From Streptomyces ficellus (GTDB taxonomy: Bacteria > Actinomycetota > Actinomycetes > Streptomycetales > Streptomycetaceae): a stretch of 64,000 nucleotides of DNA. A program made the position numbers and the translations under genes. The notes under the pieces are model-generated. The model had not been told where the DNA came from. It worked only from the letters and a program-made list of their open reading frames with translations, and made no database searches. Positions 11,574 to 25,159 of the stretch are shown here, piece by piece. Positions within the stretch are counted from its first letter, which is position 1. The number at the start of each line of letters is the position of its first letter. Location of the stretch: contig NZ_CP034279.1 of assembly GCF_009739905.1 (NCBI RefSeq), positions 2,976,001 to 3,040,000 on the forward strand. The letters run 5' to 3'.

Positions 11574-13720
11574 GCGCCCAGGAGGCGGGGGCGGGCCCTC
11601 CGGCACCCGAGCCGGACCCCGCCGACGAGGGGGACGCCCGGCAGCCGGCCGGCACCGACGAGAGCGCGCAGGAGGAGCCCGACCAGCGGCAGAACGCCTG
11701 GTCGGCCCGGCGCGACCTGGTCAACCACAGCCCGTGGAACGTCACCGGCGGTGTCGTCGGGTCGGACCACCACGGCATCAGCGGCGGCCACTTCACCGGC
11801 AGCGTCCACCTCGGCAGCAAGACCGAGGTCGTCCACCAGTACCAGTTCGGCGGCGCGTCGGCCTCCCACTCCTCTGGTGAGGTGCCGGCGACGACGCTCG
11901 AACGGCTAAGCGCCCGGTTCGTCACGGGCGGCGACGCGGCCTTCGACGCGCTGGCCGAGCGGCTGCGCGCCGAACGCTTCCTGGTGCTGACGGGCGGGCC
12001 GTTCACCGGGCGCCGCACCGCCGCCCTGATGCTGCTGCACCGGCTGGGCGCGACGCCCGTGCGCGCGCTGGACCGGGAGACCCGGCCCGGCGAGCTCGCG
12101 GGGCGCATCGACACGGGCGGGCACCTTCTGTGCGACCCGCTGACCCGGCGCGACCGGCCGCTGCGCGAGGCGCACCTGCTGGCCGCTCGGGAGCGGCTGG
12201 CGGAGAAGGACGCGTACCTGGTCGTGACCGTCGGGCCCACCGCCGCCCTGGAGGACATCACCCCCGCCGCCTGGCGGCCGCCCGCTCCCGCCGCCGTACT
12301 GGAGGCGCACCTGCGCGCCGAGACGGACGAGGAGACGGTGCGCCAGCTGCTGGCCCTGCCGCCGGTGACCGGCTTCCTCGCCCGGAGCCACCAGCTGCGC
12401 GAGGCCGCCGCGTACGCCCCGGTCCTCGCGCGGTACGCGGCCGGCGAGGTGGACGAGCGGCGCATCGAGGAGTTCTCGCAGGCGGCGCTGGAGAGCCAGG
12501 TCCAGGAGTGGTTCGAGCAGGACGAGGAGTCCCTGCACCTGCGGGACAAGGCGTTCCTGGTCGCGCTGGCCGCCTTCGACGGCGGGCCGTACGCGCTGAC
12601 GGCCGAGCTGAGCGACCTGCTGTACGCGCTGCTCCAGAAGACCGAGAACCCCTCCCGGGCGCCCGAGGTCCCCGTCTTCGGCACCCACGTCGGCAAGCGC
12701 CTCCAGCTGGCCCGCGCCAGGCGGTACGAGGAGGAGGAGCACACGGAGTGGGGCCCGGTCCGCCAGCTCAAGGCACGGTACGAGGACGACCGCGCCGCGC
12801 CGGTGCTGCTGCGGGAGGTGTGGACGGGCCACCCGTCCGCCCGGCCCGCCCTGATCGCCTGGCTGCGGCGGCTCGCGGGCGACGGCCGCCCCCTGGTGCG
12901 CACCCGCGCCGCCGCCGCGGTCGCCGTCCTCGCGTACGCGGACCTGCCCTCCGCGATGGCCCTGGTCATCGAACCGTGGGCGACCGCCGACCGCTTCCGG
13001 CACCGCCTCGTCGCGGTCAACGCGCTCGCCCTCGCCCACCTCATCGGCGCGCCGAACGTACCCCGCATCCTCGACGCCTGGTGCGAGAGCGACGACCAGC
13101 GGCTGTGCTGGGTCGCCATCCGGACGCACGGGCTGACCGGCCCCGCCCGGCCGGTCGAGACGCTGGCCGCGCTGCGGGCCGCGGCCCGCCACCAGGACGC
13201 CCAGAAGGACCCGGACGCGCTGCTGACGGCCGAGCTCGCCGAGTCGGTCGAGCTGCTGCTGCTCTCCCCCGCCGGCGACCGGGTCCTGGCGGAGCTGGTC
13301 CGGACGATGCACGACGACCGGAGCGTGCTGGACCTGGCCGTCCGCGGCTTCGTCCGGGCCTGCGACCACACCGAGGACGACGAGCGGTACGGCCGGCCGC
13401 TGGTCCTGCACTGGTACGCACGGGCCGCCACCGGCCACGGCCCGGCCGCCCACCACATCGCCGCCCTCTGGCGCACCGCCCTGGGTGACCGCGCCCACAC
13501 CGGCCACGCGCGCGACGTACTGCACCGCTGGGTCCTTGCGGCCGAGCGCGAGCCGTCCGTCGAGTGGGAGCTCGCGGCGCTGCTGCCCGCGCTGGTCACC
13601 ACGGCCTCCGAACACCAGCGGCTGGACCACCTGCTGCGGACCGCGGCCGGCGAGGACGGCGCTCCCCCGCCGCCCGTCGCCGGCCGGCTCCTCACCGTCC
13701 TGCCGCGCCCGTCCGCCTGA
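11570..13720 (+). CDS. NLR/STAND-like ATPase with N-terminal Gly-rich motif and helical repeats
   Basis: A 716-residue protein. A disordered acidic N-terminus (1-45) is followed by VTGGVVGSDHHGISGG and its continuation HFTGSVHLG (59-82), closely like the cyclase tail (11 of 16 core positions identical). A P-loop-like segment, VLTGGPFTGRRT (139-150), has Arg where Walker A Lys is expected, so ATP hydrolysis may be lost or altered. The rest (about 250-700) is helical, with HEAT/ARM-like stretches (RPALIAWLRRLAGDG, TRAAAAVAVLAYADL). The layout (short N-terminal motif, NTPase, helical repeat sensor) is that of bacterial NLR-like proteins. It is the second gene of a coupled run. Confidence 0.6.
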   Translation: MSAQEAGAGPPAPEPDPADEGDARQPAGTDESAQEEPDQRQNAWSARRDLVNHSPWNVTGGVVGSDHHGISGGHFTGSVHLGSKTEVVHQYQFGGASASHSSGEVPATTLERLSARFVTGGDAAFDALAERLRAERFLVLTGGPFTGRRTAALMLLHRLGATPVRALDRETRPGELAGRIDTGGHLLCDPLTRRDRPLREAHLLAARERLAEKDAYLVVTVGPTAALEDITPAAWRPPAPAAVLEAHLRAETDEETVRQLLALPPVTGFLARSHQLREAAAYAPVLARYAAGEVDERRIEEFSQAALESQVQEWFEQDEESLHLRDKAFLVALAAFDGGPYALTAELSDLLYALLQKTENPSRAPEVPVFGTHVGKRLQLARARRYEEEEHTEWGPVRQLKARYEDDRAAPVLLREVWTGHPSARPALIAWLRRLAGDGRPLVRTRAAAAVAVLAYADLPSAMALVIEPWATADRFRHRLVAVNALALAHLIGAPNVPRILDAWCESDDQRLCWVAIRTHGLTGPARPVETLAALRAAARHQDAQKDPDALLTAELAESVELLLLSPAGDRVLAELVRTMHDDRSVLDLAVRGFVRACDHTEDDERYGRPLVLHWYARAATGHGPAAHHIAALWRTALGDRAHTGHARDVLHRWVLAAEREPSVEWELAALLPALVTTASEHQRLDHLLRTAAGEDGAPPPPVAGRLLTVLPRPSA

Positions 13721-13740
13721 TCCCGAGGAGACACGTCCCC

Positions 13741-15264
13741 ATGCCCGACTTCCGCCGCCCGTACGACTGGGCGCAGGACGCCGACCGGCACGCCGAGCTG
13801 ACCGACCCGGTGCTCACCGTGCGGCAGCTCTCGCGGTTCGACTTCGCCCGCAAGTCGCTGACCCGCATCGACCACGCCCTGGTCTTCGCCACGCCCAAGG
13901 GCTCCTACGACGCCTACCTGCCGCCGCGGCGCCCCTCGCGCTCGGAAGCGGCGGCCAAGCGGTACACCGCGGTGTACGAGGTCGACATGGGCGTCCATCC
14001 GGTGCGGGCCGAGATCCGGCTGCCCAGCGACAACGACGCCTTCGAGTTCGGGGTGGTCACCGAGCTGTCCTGGCGGGTCGACGACCCCGCCCGGTTCGTG
14101 GCGAGCGGCCACCGGGACGTGCCCCGGCTGCTGCTCGGCGAGCTGGAGCAGGCGGCCCGGCCGGTGGCGCGGCGCTTCCCGATCGCCGAGAGCGCGGCCG
14201 CCGAGCGGGAACTGCTGGGCGCCCTGGCCGCGCGCGGCCCGCTGGGCGCCCCGGCCGGGCTGACGGTGACGTGGACGGTCCGGCTGCGGCGCGACCAGGA
14301 GAACATCGACCACCAGCTGCGGCTCCAGGCCATCGACCACGCCGCGACCGAGCAGATCCACACCGAGCGGCGCGGCATGGAGTACGACGCCGCCCTGGAC
14401 CGGCGCAGCAGGCAGCACGACGCCCTCCAGGTGGGCCGCGCCGTGGAGCACGGCCGGCAGGAGCAGGACCTGGTGCTCCAGCAGCAGGCCTGGCAGCACG
14501 AGAGGGCCGTGCTGGAGGCCCGCCAGGCGGTCGAGATGCAGCAGATCGAGGCGCAGAAGATCGCGTTCTACCAGTGGCACCTCGAACAGGGCGGCGTGCA
14601 GGCCTGGGCCCTGCACCTCGCGCAGCACCCCGAGGACTCCCGCCTCGTCATGGAGAGCATGCGCGAGGACCAGCTCCGCCTGATCCAGGCGCAGATGAAC
14701 CTGGTCGGCCAGCTGCTCGGCAGCGACGGCGCGGAGAGCTACGAACTGGAGGGCCCCAAGCAGCTGGCCCTGCGGGCGGTCAGCGACATCCTGAACCAGC
14801 GCCTCCCCGGTGTCGCCCAGGGCACCCCGCCACCGTTGCCGGGCGACCCCGGCGGCGCCCCCGCCCACCCGGGCCGGCCGTCGGCGGCACCCCTGGCCGC
14901 GCCCGGGCGCCCCTCGTACGAGCCGTACCCGGCGGCCCCGCCGCAGCAGGGACACCCACAGCCCCCGGCCGCACCGCCGGCACCTCCCGCTCCGGCTCCC
15001 GCTCCGGCCCCGGCACCTCCCCCGGCTCCGGCACCCACCCCGGCACCCGCTCCGGCCGCGGATCCCGCTGACCGACAGCCCGGCGCCCCGGCGGCCGGCG
15101 CCTTCCGGGGCTGGCAGCCGCCCCCGGGGTACGGCAGCGCGCCGGTCATGCCGCCGCGGCCACCGGCGCAGCCGCCCGTACCACCGCGGGAGCCGGCCGG
15201 CGGGACGGACCATGGCGAGACGGCGGCCGGGCCGGAGCCCGCCCCCGAGACCGGTGCCCCGTGA
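13741..15264 (+). CDS. SPFH/band-7-like coiled-coil protein with Pro/Ala-rich tail
   Basis: A 507-residue protein. Residues 1-200 resemble an SPFH (stomatin/flotillin) domain: RYTAVYEVDMGVHPVRAEIRLPSDNDAFEFGVVTELSWRVDDP followed by a helical ELEQAARPVARRFPI region. Residues 200-320 form a Gln/Glu-rich coiled coil (RQEQDLVLQQQAWQHERAVLEARQAVEMQQ). The last ~145 residues are a low-complexity PAPAP-type tail. SPFH proteins scaffold membrane microdomains; no transmembrane segment is evident here, so membrane contact would be peripheral. It starts 20 bp after the ATPase stop behind a GAGGAG-type ribosome site and overlaps the next gene by GTGA, so it belongs to the same operon. Confidence 0.6.
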   Translation: MPDFRRPYDWAQDADRHAELTDPVLTVRQLSRFDFARKSLTRIDHALVFATPKGSYDAYLPPRRPSRSEAAAKRYTAVYEVDMGVHPVRAEIRLPSDNDAFEFGVVTELSWRVDDPARFVASGHRDVPRLLLGELEQAARPVARRFPIAESAAAERELLGALAARGPLGAPAGLTVTWTVRLRRDQENIDHQLRLQAIDHAATEQIHTERRGMEYDAALDRRSRQHDALQVGRAVEHGRQEQDLVLQQQAWQHERAVLEARQAVEMQQIEAQKIAFYQWHLEQGGVQAWALHLAQHPEDSRLVMESMREDQLRLIQAQMNLVGQLLGSDGAESYELEGPKQLALRAVSDILNQRLPGVAQGTPPPLPGDPGGAPAHPGRPSAAPLAAPGRPSYEPYPAAPPQQGHPQPPAAPPAPPAPAPAPAPAPPPAPAPTPAPAPAADPADRQPGAPAAGAFRGWQPPPGYGSAPVMPPRPPAQPPVPPREPAGGTDHGETAAGPEPAPETGAP

Positions 15265-15770
15265 CGGCCCGCGTCCCCGAGGCACCCGAGGCCGCCGCCG
15301 CCCGGCTGCTCGCCGACCTGCGCTCCGAGATCGCCCGCGCCGACCACAAGGCGTCCGTGCTGGTCGCCGCGCTCGGGATGACCGCCGGTGTGGTGAGCGG
15401 TCTGCTCGCCGGCCGGGGCTGGAACCCGAGCGCCCTGTCCGCGCCCGGGGCCGCCGTCTGGTGGGCGGGGACGGCCGCGCTCGCCGTGGCGCTGCTGGCG
15501 CTGCTGCTGGCCATCGTGCCGCGGTACGGCGGGACCTCCTGGGAGCCGGGTCAGCCCCTCTCCTACTTCGGTGACATCCGGGAGGCCGTGCGCCGGGGCC
15601 GGCTGGCGGAGGCGCTCGCCGAGACCGAGCGCGCCGGCGCGGCCGCGCTCCTCGCGGCACTCACCGAGAACAGCCGCATCGCCGCCCGCAAGCACCAGTG
15701 GATACGCGCCGGGGTGCTCGCGTTCTCGGCGGGTGCGGTCCTGCTGCCCACGTCCCTGCTCGTCGGCTGA
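15261..15770 (+). CDS. Pycsar effector-like (PycTM/DUF5706) membrane protein
   Basis: A 169-residue membrane protein starting at the GTG that overlaps the previous stop (GTGA). It has the pattern of the PycTM family (formerly DUF5706): an amphipathic helix leading to ARADHKASVLVAALGMTAGVV (25-45), a second membrane segment (about 65-87), a cytosolic helical stretch beginning YFGDIRE (102-108), and a third membrane segment (about 148-167). Members of this family are the membrane-disrupting effectors of Pycsar anti-phage systems, in which a class III cyclase makes the activating cyclic nucleotide. The neighbouring cyclase fits that role. Family assignment is by eye. Confidence 0.7.
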   Translation: MTARVPEAPEAAAARLLADLRSEIARADHKASVLVAALGMTAGVVSGLLAGRGWNPSALSAPGAAVWWAGTAALAVALLALLLAIVPRYGGTSWEPGQPLSYFGDIREAVRRGRLAEALAETERAGAAALLAALTENSRIAARKHQWIRAGVLAFSAGAVLLPTSLLVG

Positions 15771-15808
15771 CGTCGTCCCCACACCACGGAAGGTCCCGAA
15801 GGAACACC

Positions 15809-17071
15809 ATGTCCCAGCCACCACAGCCGCCCCACCAGGGCTCCCCGCCCCCGTACCCCGAAGCACCCGCCGCCGTTCCGCCCGGCTACCCGGGGCAGGG
15901 GCCCGCACAGCCCGCGCCGCCGCCCGCGTACCCCACCGGCCCAGGCGCCGCCGTACCCCCGCAGGCCCCGCCGTACCCCCACACCCCGCAGGCGCCGCCG
16001 TACCCCCACCCGCCCGTCCGCCGACCCCACGCCCAGCGCCCGGACCACCCGGGCCACCACCCGCACCAGCCCGGTCCCGGGCCCGCCGGTCCGCTTCCCC
16101 ACGACACCGCCCACCCGCACCACATCAGCACCGACCGGCGGCGGATCCACCTCTCCGACAGCCAGCGCGGCGCCGACGCCACCGCCATCGGCAACCTGCT
16201 GCTCTACCTCCCCCACTTCCTGTGCAGCGCGTTCGTCGTGGCGCTGGTCTCGCTCGTCTTCGGCGGGTTCGGGCTCATCCTGTTCGTCGCCTGGCTGCTC
16301 AGCGGCGCCCTGGTGTTCCACCGCCCCACCGAGAGCGCCATCGCCCGCCGGCTGCTGCGCCTGCGGTACCCCACCGCGCAGGAGCGGGCCCGGCTGGAGC
16401 CGGTGTGGCGGGAGGTCGCCGCAAGGGCGGGAGTGGAGGGCCGCAACTACGAGCTGTGGGTGGAGGACAGCGACCACCTGAACGCGGTGGCCGCCGCCGG
16501 GCACATCGTCGGCGTGACCCGGTTCGCCATGAACCGGCTGCCCAACGGCGAACTCGCCGCCGTCCTGGCGCACGAGTTGGGCCACCACGTCGGCGGGCAC
16601 GCCTGGTCCTCGCTGCTCGGCCACTGGTACGCGCTGCCCGGCCGGATCGCCTGGCGGGTGCTGCGTACCGTCTCGGCGGTGGTCTTCAGGGTGTCCCGGC
16701 TGTTCTCCTGCTTCGGCATGGGCTTCGTGCTGCTGGTCTTCGGCGCCATCGCCTACGCGACGGTCAGCACCCTGTACGGGCTCCCGCTCCTCGTCCTCGC
16801 CGTGCCGTACGCCCTCGCCGCCGTCGGCCGGCGCGCCGAGCTGCGGGCCGACCGGCACGCGGCCGTCCTCGGCTTCGCCCCCATGCTGGCCGCCGTCCTG
16901 GACAAGCTCCACCAAGCGGAACAGCACCAGCAGGCACAGGCCGCCGCCGTCGCCGCGTACCACGGGCAGCCGCCGCCGCAGGAGAGCCCGCTGAGCAAGC
17001 TGCTCTCCTCGCACCCGGACCACCACACCCGGCTGCACCACCTCCAGCCGTACCTACGACCACAGCACTAG
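15809..17071 (+). CDS. M48-family membrane metalloprotease with proline-rich N-terminus
   Basis: A 420-residue protein. The first ~105 residues are a Pro/His/Tyr-rich disordered tail. Two membrane segments (about 130-170) precede an M48 peptidase domain with the zinc motif HELGHH (His255, Glu256, His259) and a downstream ELRADRHA that supplies the third ligand. A further hydrophobic pair (about 295-325) lies within the domain. It resembles HtpX-like proteases that cleave membrane proteins. It is the last gene of the island, 38 bp after the PycTM-like gene, and may process or dispose of membrane partners of the system; that role is inferred. Confidence 0.8.
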   Translation: MSQPPQPPHQGSPPPYPEAPAAVPPGYPGQGPAQPAPPPAYPTGPGAAVPPQAPPYPHTPQAPPYPHPPVRRPHAQRPDHPGHHPHQPGPGPAGPLPHDTAHPHHISTDRRRIHLSDSQRGADATAIGNLLLYLPHFLCSAFVVALVSLVFGGFGLILFVAWLLSGALVFHRPTESAIARRLLRLRYPTAQERARLEPVWREVAARAGVEGRNYELWVEDSDHLNAVAAAGHIVGVTRFAMNRLPNGELAAVLAHELGHHVGGHAWSSLLGHWYALPGRIAWRVLRTVSAVVFRVSRLFSCFGMGFVLLVFGAIAYATVSTLYGLPLLVLAVPYALAAVGRRAELRADRHAAVLGFAPMLAAVLDKLHQAEQHQQAQAAAVAAYHGQPPPQESPLSKLLSSHPDHHTRLHHLQPYLRPQH

Positions 17072-17080
17072 GCACGCCGA

Positions 17081-17117
17081 AGGGCGGCCACCCCGTACGC
17101 AACGGGGTGACCGCCCT
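17081..17117. terminator. Bidirectional terminator between the island and rpoC
   Basis: A 16-bp stem with one mismatch (AGGGCGGCCACCCCGT against 17102-17117) closes on a 5-base loop. It lies 9 bp after the M48 gene stop and about 20 bp beyond the rpoC stop on the other strand. Confidence 0.8.
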
Positions 17118-17138
17118 CCGGTCGATCAAGCGACTCGC

Positions 17139-21038
<3,900 letters not shown>

Positions 21039-21098
21039 TATGCGTCAATCCCTCTCAGGGTTTGAGTCTCAATCATGGTCTGTACGGGTCCGGGGCAG

Positions 21099-21127
21099 GG
21101 CCGGGGCCTCACGAGGAGGCCCCGGCC
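21099..21127 (-). other. Stem-loop in the rpoB-rpoC spacer
   Basis: A 12-bp perfect GC-rich stem (GGCCGGGGCCTC against 21116-21127) closes on a 5-base loop in the 96-bp gap between rpoB and rpoC. It has no T-run on the rpoC side. It may be a partial attenuator or an RNA-processing site. Confidence 0.55.
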
Positions 21128-21134
21128 AGACCCG

Positions 21135-24100
21135 TCAGACCTCTTCGACGCTGCTCGGCTCGCGCCGGGACAGGTCGATACCGAGCTCTTCCGCAGCGCG
21201 GAAGACGTCCTCGTCGGTGTCGCGCATCTCGATGGACATGCCGTCCGAGGACAGCACCTCCACGTTGAGGCACAGGGACTGCATCTCCTTGATGAGCACC
21301 TTGAAGGACTCGGGGATGCCGGGCTCGGGGATGTTCTCGCCCTTGACGATGGCCTCGTAGACCTTCACGCGGCCGGTGACGTCGTCGGACTTGATGGTCA
21401 GCAGCTCCTGGAGGGCGTACGCGGCGCCGTAAGCCTCCAGCGCCCACACCTCCATCTCACCGAAGCGCTGGCCACCGAACTGAGCCTTACCACCCAGCGG
21501 CTGCTGGGTGATCATCGAGTACGGACCGGTCGAACGCGCGTGCAGCTTGTCGTCGACCAGGTGGTGGAGCTTGAGGATGTACATGTACCCGACCGAGATC
21601 GGGTCCGGGAACGGCTCGCCGGAGCGGCCGTCGAACAGCCGGGCCTTGCCGGAGGGGAGCACCATGCGCTCGCCGTCGCGGTTCGGGATGGTGTGCTGCA
21701 GCAGACCGGCCAGCTCGTCCTCACGCGCACCGTCGAAGACGGGGGTGGCGACGTTGGTGCCGGGCTCGACCTGGTCGGCACCGATGGCCTGCAGGCGCTG
21801 CGCCCACTCGTCCGCGAGGCCGGAGACGTCCCAGCCGCGGCTGGCGAGCCAGCCGAGGTGGATCTCCAGGACCTGTCCCGGGTTCATTCGGGACGGGACA
21901 CCCAGCGGGTTGAGGATGATGTCGACCGGGGTGCCGTCCTCCAGGAACGGCATGTCCTCGATCGGCAGGATCTTGGAGATGACGCCCTTGTTGCCGTGAC
22001 GGCCGGCGAGCTTGTCACCGTCGGTGATCTTGCGCTTCTGCGCGACGTACACGCGCACCAGCTGGTTCACACCGGGGGGAAGCTCGTCGCCCTCCTCGCG
22101 GTCGAAGACGCGCACGCCGATGACCTTGCCGGTCTCGCCGTGCGGCACCTTCAGCGAGGTGTCACGGACCTCACGGGCCTTCTCGCCGAAGATCGCGCGG
22201 AGCAGGCGCTCCTCCGGGGTCAGCTCGGTCTCACCCTTGGGCGTGACCTTGCCGACGAGGATGTCGCCGGCGACGACCTCGGCACCGATACGGATGATGC
22301 CGCGCTCGTCGAGGTCGGCGAGGACCTCCTCGGAGACGTTCGGGATGTCCCGGGTGATCTCCTCCGGGCCGAGCTTGGTGTCACGGGCGTCGACCTCGTG
22401 CTCCTCGATGTGGATCGAGGAGAGGACGTCGTCCTGCACGAGGCGCTGCGACAGGATGATCGCGTCCTCGTAGTTGTGACCCTCCCACGGCATGAACGCG
22501 ACCAGCAGGTTCTTGCCGAGCGCCATCTCACCGTTCTCGGTGGCGGGGCCGTCGGCGAGGACCTGGCCCTCGATCACCCGGTCGCCCTCGGAGACGACGA
22601 CCTTCTGGTTGACCGAGGTGCCCTGGTTGGAGCGGGAGAACTTGGCGATGCGGTACGTGGTGTACGTGCCGTCGTCGTTGGCGACGGTGACGTAGTCGGC
22701 CGAGACCTCCTGGATGACACCGTCCTTCTCCGCCTTGATGACGTCGCCGGCGTCGGTGGCACAGCGGTACTCCATGCCGGTGCCGACCAGCGGCGCCTCC
22801 GCCTTGATCAGCGGAACGGCCTGGCGCATCATGTTCGCGCCCATGAGGGCACGGTTGGCGTCGTCGTGCTCGAGGAACGGGATCATGGCGGTCGCGACCG
22901 ACACCATCTGGCGCGGCGAGACGTCCATGTAGTCCACGTCGTCGGGCGCGACGTAGTCGACCTCGCCGCCACGGCGGCGGACCAGCACGCGGGCCTCGGC
23001 GAACCGGAGCTCGTCGGTCAGCGGCGCGTTGGCCTGCGCGATGACGAAGCGGTCCTCCTCGTCGGCGGTCAGGTAGTCGACCTCGTCGGTGACCTGACCC
23101 TCGACGACCTTGCGGTAAGGCGTCTCGACGAAGCCGAACGCGTTGACGCGGCCGTACGAGGCGAGCGAACCGATCAGACCGATGTTCGGGCCTTCGGGGG
23201 TCTCGATCGGGCACATGCGTCCGTAGTGGGACGGGTGCACGTCACGGACCTCGAAGCCGGCCCGCTCACGGGACAGACCACCCGGGCCGAGCGCGGACAG
23301 ACGACGCTTGTGCGTCAGCCCGGACAGCGGGTTGTTCTGGTCCATGAACTGCGACAGCTGGCTGGTGCCGAAGAACTCCTTGATGGAGGCGACGACCGGC
23401 CGGATGTTGATCAGGGTCTGCGGCGTGATCGCCTCGACGTCCTGGGTCGTCATGCGCTCGCGCACGACGCGCTCCATCCGGGCCAGACCCGTGCGGACCT
23501 GGTTCTGAATGAGCTCGCCGACGTTGCGCAGACGACGGTTGCCGAAGTGGTCGATGTCGTCGGTCTCGACGACGATCTGCGTGCCGTTCTCGCCGATCGT
23601 CTCGGTCTCGCCCGCGTGGAGCTTGACCAGGTACTTGATCGTGGCGATGACGTCGTCGGTGGTGAGTACACCGGCGTCCAGCGGCTCGTCGGCGCCGAGC
23701 TTCTTGTTCACCTTGTAGCGGCCGACCTTGGCGAGGTCGTAGCGCTTGGGGTTGAAGTAGAGGTTCTCGAGCAGCGTCTGAGCGGCCTCACGGGTCGGCG
23801 GCTCGCCCGGGCGCAGCTTGCGGTAGATGTCGAGCAGCGCGTCGTCCTGGCCCTGGGTGTGGTCCTTCTCCAGGGTGGCGCGCATGGACTCGTACTCGCC
23901 GAACTCCTGGAGGATCTGCTCGGTGGTCCAGCCGAGAGCCTTGAGGAGGACGGTGACGGACTGCTTGCGCTTGCGGTCGATGCGGACACCGACCATGTCG
24001 CGCTTGTCGATCTCCATCTCCAGCCAGGCACCCCGGGACGGGATGATCTTGGCGGAGAAGATGTCCTTGTCGGACGTCTTGTCGATGGAGGAGTCGAAGT

Positions 24101-24620
24101 AGACACCCGGCGAGCGGACGAGCTGCGACACCACGACACGCTCGGTGCCGTTGATGACGAAGGTGCCCTTGTTGGTCATGAGCGGGAAGTCGCCCATGAA
24201 GACCGTCTGGGACTTGATCTCGCCGGTCTCGTTGTTGGTGAACTCGGCCGTGACGAAGAGCGGCGCGGCGTACGTGAAGTCGCGCTCCTTGCACTCGTCG
24301 ATCGAGTTCTTGGGGGGCTCGAAGCGGTGGTCGCGGAAAGTCAGCGACATCGACCCGGAGAAGTCCTCGATCGGCGAGATCTCCTCGAAGATCTCCTCGA
24401 GACCGGACTTGGTGGGGACGTCCTGTCCGGACTCCAGAGCCGCCTCGACACGAGCCTTCCACGCGGCGTTGCCGAGCAGCCAGTCAAAGCTCTCGGTCTG
24501 CAGCGCGAGGAGGTTCGGAACCTCGAGGGGCTCCTTGATCTTTGCAAAGGAGATGCGCAGCGGGGCGGTGCTTGCGCCGTTGTTCGTATTCGCGGTCGAG
24601 GCGTTGCGCGAGGCGGCCAA
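21135..24620 (-). CDS. rpoB: RNA polymerase beta subunit
   Basis: RpoB, 1161 residues from a TTG start at 24620, which gives the usual Streptomyces N-terminus ([14 protein letters not shown]) and follows a GGAAGGA ribosome site. The rifampicin region reads [18 protein letters not shown] and [10 protein letters not shown]: the positions equal to E. coli Asp516, His526 and Ser531 are wild type, which predicts rifampicin sensitivity. A strong promoter candidate lies at 24800-24828. Confidence 0.97.
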   Translation of the reverse strand: MAASRNASTANTNNGASTAPLRISFAKIKEPLEVPNLLALQTESFDWLLGNAAWKARVEAALESGQDVPTKSGLEEIFEEISPIEDFSGSMSLTFRDHRFEPPKNSIDECKERDFTYAAPLFVTAEFTNNETGEIKSQTVFMGDFPLMTNKGTFVINGTERVVVSQLVRSPGVYFDSSIDKTSDKDIFSAKIIPSRGAWLEMEIDKRDMVGVRIDRKRKQSVTVLLKALGWTTEQILQEFGEYESMRATLEKDHTQGQDDALLDIYRKLRPGEPPTREAAQTLLENLYFNPKRYDLAKVGRYKVNKKLGADEPLDAGVLTTDDVIATIKYLVKLHAGETETIGENGTQIVVETDDIDHFGNRRLRNVGELIQNQVRTGLARMERVVRERMTTQDVEAITPQTLINIRPVVASIKEFFGTSQLSQFMDQNNPLSGLTHKRRLSALGPGGLSRERAGFEVRDVHPSHYGRMCPIETPEGPNIGLIGSLASYGRVNAFGFVETPYRKVVEGQVTDEVDYLTADEEDRFVIAQANAPLTDELRFAEARVLVRRRGGEVDYVAPDDVDYMDVSPRQMVSVATAMIPFLEHDDANRALMGANMMRQAVPLIKAEAPLVGTGMEYRCATDAGDVIKAEKDGVIQEVSADYVTVANDDGTYTTYRIAKFSRSNQGTSVNQKVVVSEGDRVIEGQVLADGPATENGEMALGKNLLVAFMPWEGHNYEDAIILSQRLVQDDVLSSIHIEEHEVDARDTKLGPEEITRDIPNVSEEVLADLDERGIIRIGAEVVAGDILVGKVTPKGETELTPEERLLRAIFGEKAREVRDTSLKVPHGETGKVIGVRVFDREEGDELPPGVNQLVRVYVAQKRKITDGDKLAGRHGNKGVISKILPIEDMPFLEDGTPVDIILNPLGVPSRMNPGQVLEIHLGWLASRGWDVSGLADEWAQRLQAIGADQVEPGTNVATPVFDGAREDELAGLLQHTIPNRDGERMVLPSGKARLFDGRSGEPFPDPISVGYMYILKLHHLVDDKLHARSTGPYSMITQQPLGGKAQFGGQRFGEMEVWALEAYGAAYALQELLTIKSDDVTGRVKVYEAIVKGENIPEPGIPESFKVLIKEMQSLCLNVEVLSSDGMSIEMRDTDEDVFRAAEELGIDLSRREPSSVEEV

Positions 24621-24799
24621 GAGGGGGTCCTTCCGAGGGCTCGGACTCACTACGCGCGTACCGGTCCCACGCCGGACACGGAGACAGACTTCCCGATGTC
24701 AGCCAAAAGGCCAGGTCAGGAGGCTCGGTCAACTGTGCTCTTGCGAGGGTATGCCCCTGGTGACGGGCAGGGGGCAGCTAACAGGCAGCGCAAAGGGTC

Positions 24800-24828
24800 A
24801 GTGTAGCCACTTGGCTCACTGATGTCCA
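24800..24828 (-). promoter_or_regulatory. Promoter of rpoBC
   Basis: On the minus strand, TGGACA (24823-24828) and TACACT (24800-24805) are spaced by 17 bp, close to the HrdB consensus. It predicts an rpoB leader of about 170 bases. The 539-bp rplL-rpoB gap has no gene; it also holds the terminator at 25077-25110. rpoBC can therefore be transcribed apart from rplJL. Confidence 0.7.
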
Positions 24829-25076
24829 GGGCGAGTAATTCGCGACCCTCGTTGTTCTCAACTCCGCGGCACCTCGCGCCGTTGGCGCACATCGATACTG
24901 CCCGTTCGGCCGCCGATCCATGCCTCGGATCCGGATCGTTGACGGCGCGTCCTGAGAATTGCGCGCGGCGTGCGGTTCGTCAAGGCCCCCGGCCCTCGGG
25001 GCCCGTGTGGGGCGCACGGCGAAGATCACCATACTCCGCGCTGCGCCCAGCGCAAGGCAGGCGTCCCGGGAACGCC

Positions 25077-25110
25077 GAAGGGCGACCACCCGGATGGGTG
25101 ATCGCCCTTC
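25077..25110 (-). terminator. Terminator or attenuator after rplL
   Basis: A 15-bp stem with one mismatch (GAAGGGCGACCACCC against 25096-25110) with a GGAT loop lies 50 bp beyond the rplL stop. It should end or weaken read-through from rplJL into rpoB. Confidence 0.75.
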
Positions 25111-25159
25111 GAGAACGCCCTGTACGAGCGTCTGAGCGAGTCAGGAGACCCGCAGGGTG

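Noticed and set aside
21075..24806. A 1243-codon open frame opposite rpoB
   Set aside because: Same antisense effect; no ribosome site or recognisable protein.
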